DNA from: Acidobacteriota bacterium
GTDB lineage: Bacteria; Acidobacteriota; Blastocatellia; Pyrinomonadales; Pyrinomonadaceae
Assembly: GCA_019639235.1 (NCBI GenBank)
Contig: JAHBSG010000004.1
Location: 124,001 to 188,000, forward strand
Direction of reading: 5' to 3'
Length of the DNA: 64,000 bases
The position numbers and the translations under genes were made by a program. Position 1 is the stretch's first letter; every line of letters begins with the position of its first letter. The notes beneath the pieces are model-generated. The model ran no database searches. It was not told the DNA's origin and was given only the letters and a program-made list of their open reading frames with translations. This document shows, piece after piece, positions 63,521-64,000 of this stretch.

Positions 63521-64000
63521 TGCTTCCGATGATTCCGAAGTCGGAAACGCTTGTCCGTTCGATCGCTTTCTGATTGATGCGGGTTTCGGTCGTGTACCTT
63601 GCGACGACGGGATCCTCTGTCGATCTCTTTGCCGACAGCACGTCGGCGATCCTTCCCGGAATTTCCGAGTCACCGCCGATCGTGGTCGCCGCGGCGGTAG
63701 ATGCCGCGATGGCCTTGATGCTAGCCGGCAGTTCCGTTCCGCCAGTCCGCTTTCCGGCGTCGATCGAGAGTTGGACCGCGTCCGGATACCCAATGATCAC
63801 AACGTCACCGGCAATTGCCATCGCGATGTCGCCGTCGGCCGACCGCCAGAGGTTAGTGCCGCTTTCAGGCTCGGTAGGCTTCTCTGAGCGGAGTTCTTGA
63901 GCGACGGAGCTCAGGAGCGTTGCACGGTCTTTTACCCTCGCGATTACGACCTGCCTTTCGCCTTCACCATCGAATCTCGCGGTGATGAACTGCGTGCCAA
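63495..64000 (-). CDS. Hypothetical protein, partial at the window edge
   Basis: This frame stays open on the minus strand from the stop at 63495 to the end of the window, giving 168 visible residues of an unfinished protein. No start is seen. The sequence alternates beta-rich and helical segments (GTQFITARFDGEGERQVVIA, LWRSADGDIAMAIAGDVVII, TAAATTIGGDSEIPG) and has no recognised motif. It could be an exported or lipoprotein-type protein, but the N terminus lies outside. Confidence 0.7.
   Translation of the reverse strand, partial: GTQFITARFDGEGERQVVIARVKDRATLLSSVAQELRSEKPTEPESGTNLWRSADGDIAMAIAGDVVIIGYPDAVQLSIDAGKRTGGTELPASIKAIAASTAAATTIGGDSEIPGRIADVLSAKRSTEDPVVARYTTETRINQKAIERTSVSDFGIIGSIIAQFASE

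Overview
The window reads as a chromosomal segment of a Gram-negative bacterium, most plausibly an Acidobacteriota of the Blastocatellia/Pyrinomonadales type. That placement is an inference. It rests on the fairly GC-rich codon use, many exported TPR and TonB-domain proteins, an S9 peptidase with its own signal peptide, GAF/HD-GYP signalling, and intergenic CACAGAG-type dispersed repeats. No rRNA, tRNA, CRISPR array, transposase or phage gene was seen. Nearly all sequence is accounted for by about 54 protein genes.

Layout. (1) 1-3.4 kb: a small zinc-ribbon membrane protein, a DHFR/RibD-like reductase, and thiC behind a clear TPP riboswitch. (2) 3.4-27.6 kb: one long plus-strand locus for an extracellular or surface polysaccharide, interrupted by a 0.6-kb repeat-rich gap. 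It holds two MOP flippases, a DegT aminotransferase, a PglD/NeuD-type acetyltransferase, two GT2 and three GT4 glycosyltransferases, two methyltransferases, a NodU/CmcH carbamoyltransferase, an AsnB-like amidotransferase, RmlA- and RmlC-like proteins, a WecA/MraY-type initiating transferase fused to a truncated CapD-like module, a TPR protein and a Wzy/WaaL-family ligase or polymerase. A DUF4160/DUF2442 pair sits in the middle. (3) 27.6-37 kb: a 1020-residue exported TPR protein, an unknown gene, a zinc-ribbon coiled-coil protein, an S9 peptidase and a short family A DNA polymerase. (4) 37-39.8 kb: an RNase E/G gene with a long, potentially structured leader and a huge charged insertion inside its S1 domain. 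(5) 39.9-47.8 kb, minus strand: exported LolA-like and TonB-domain proteins and a stress cluster hsp20-clpB-grpE-clpC. (6) 48-54 kb, plus strand: nucleoside uptake and salvage (two ABC permeases, purine nucleoside phosphorylase, uridine kinase, cytidine deaminase) followed by an exported amidohydrolase. (7) 54-57.5 kb: a TonB-family protein, a STAS protein with a GAF/HD-GYP protein, and a YqeY-like protein. (8) 57.5-62.7 kb, minus strand: hrcA-grpE-dnaK-dnaJ. (9) 62.7-64 kb: a SprT-like metallopeptidase and a partial unknown gene.

The most notable signals outside genes are: promoters whose -10 box lies 6-9 nt before the start codon of genes lacking a Shine-Dalgarno (possible leaderless transcripts); a 12-unit, 21-bp tandem array; dispersed-repeat DNA inserted in frame in a glycosyltransferase gene; a palindrome at the predicted start site of hsp20 and others around the hrcA promoter, with no canonical CIRCE seen; and the RNase E/G leader. 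None of these is proven from sequence alone.
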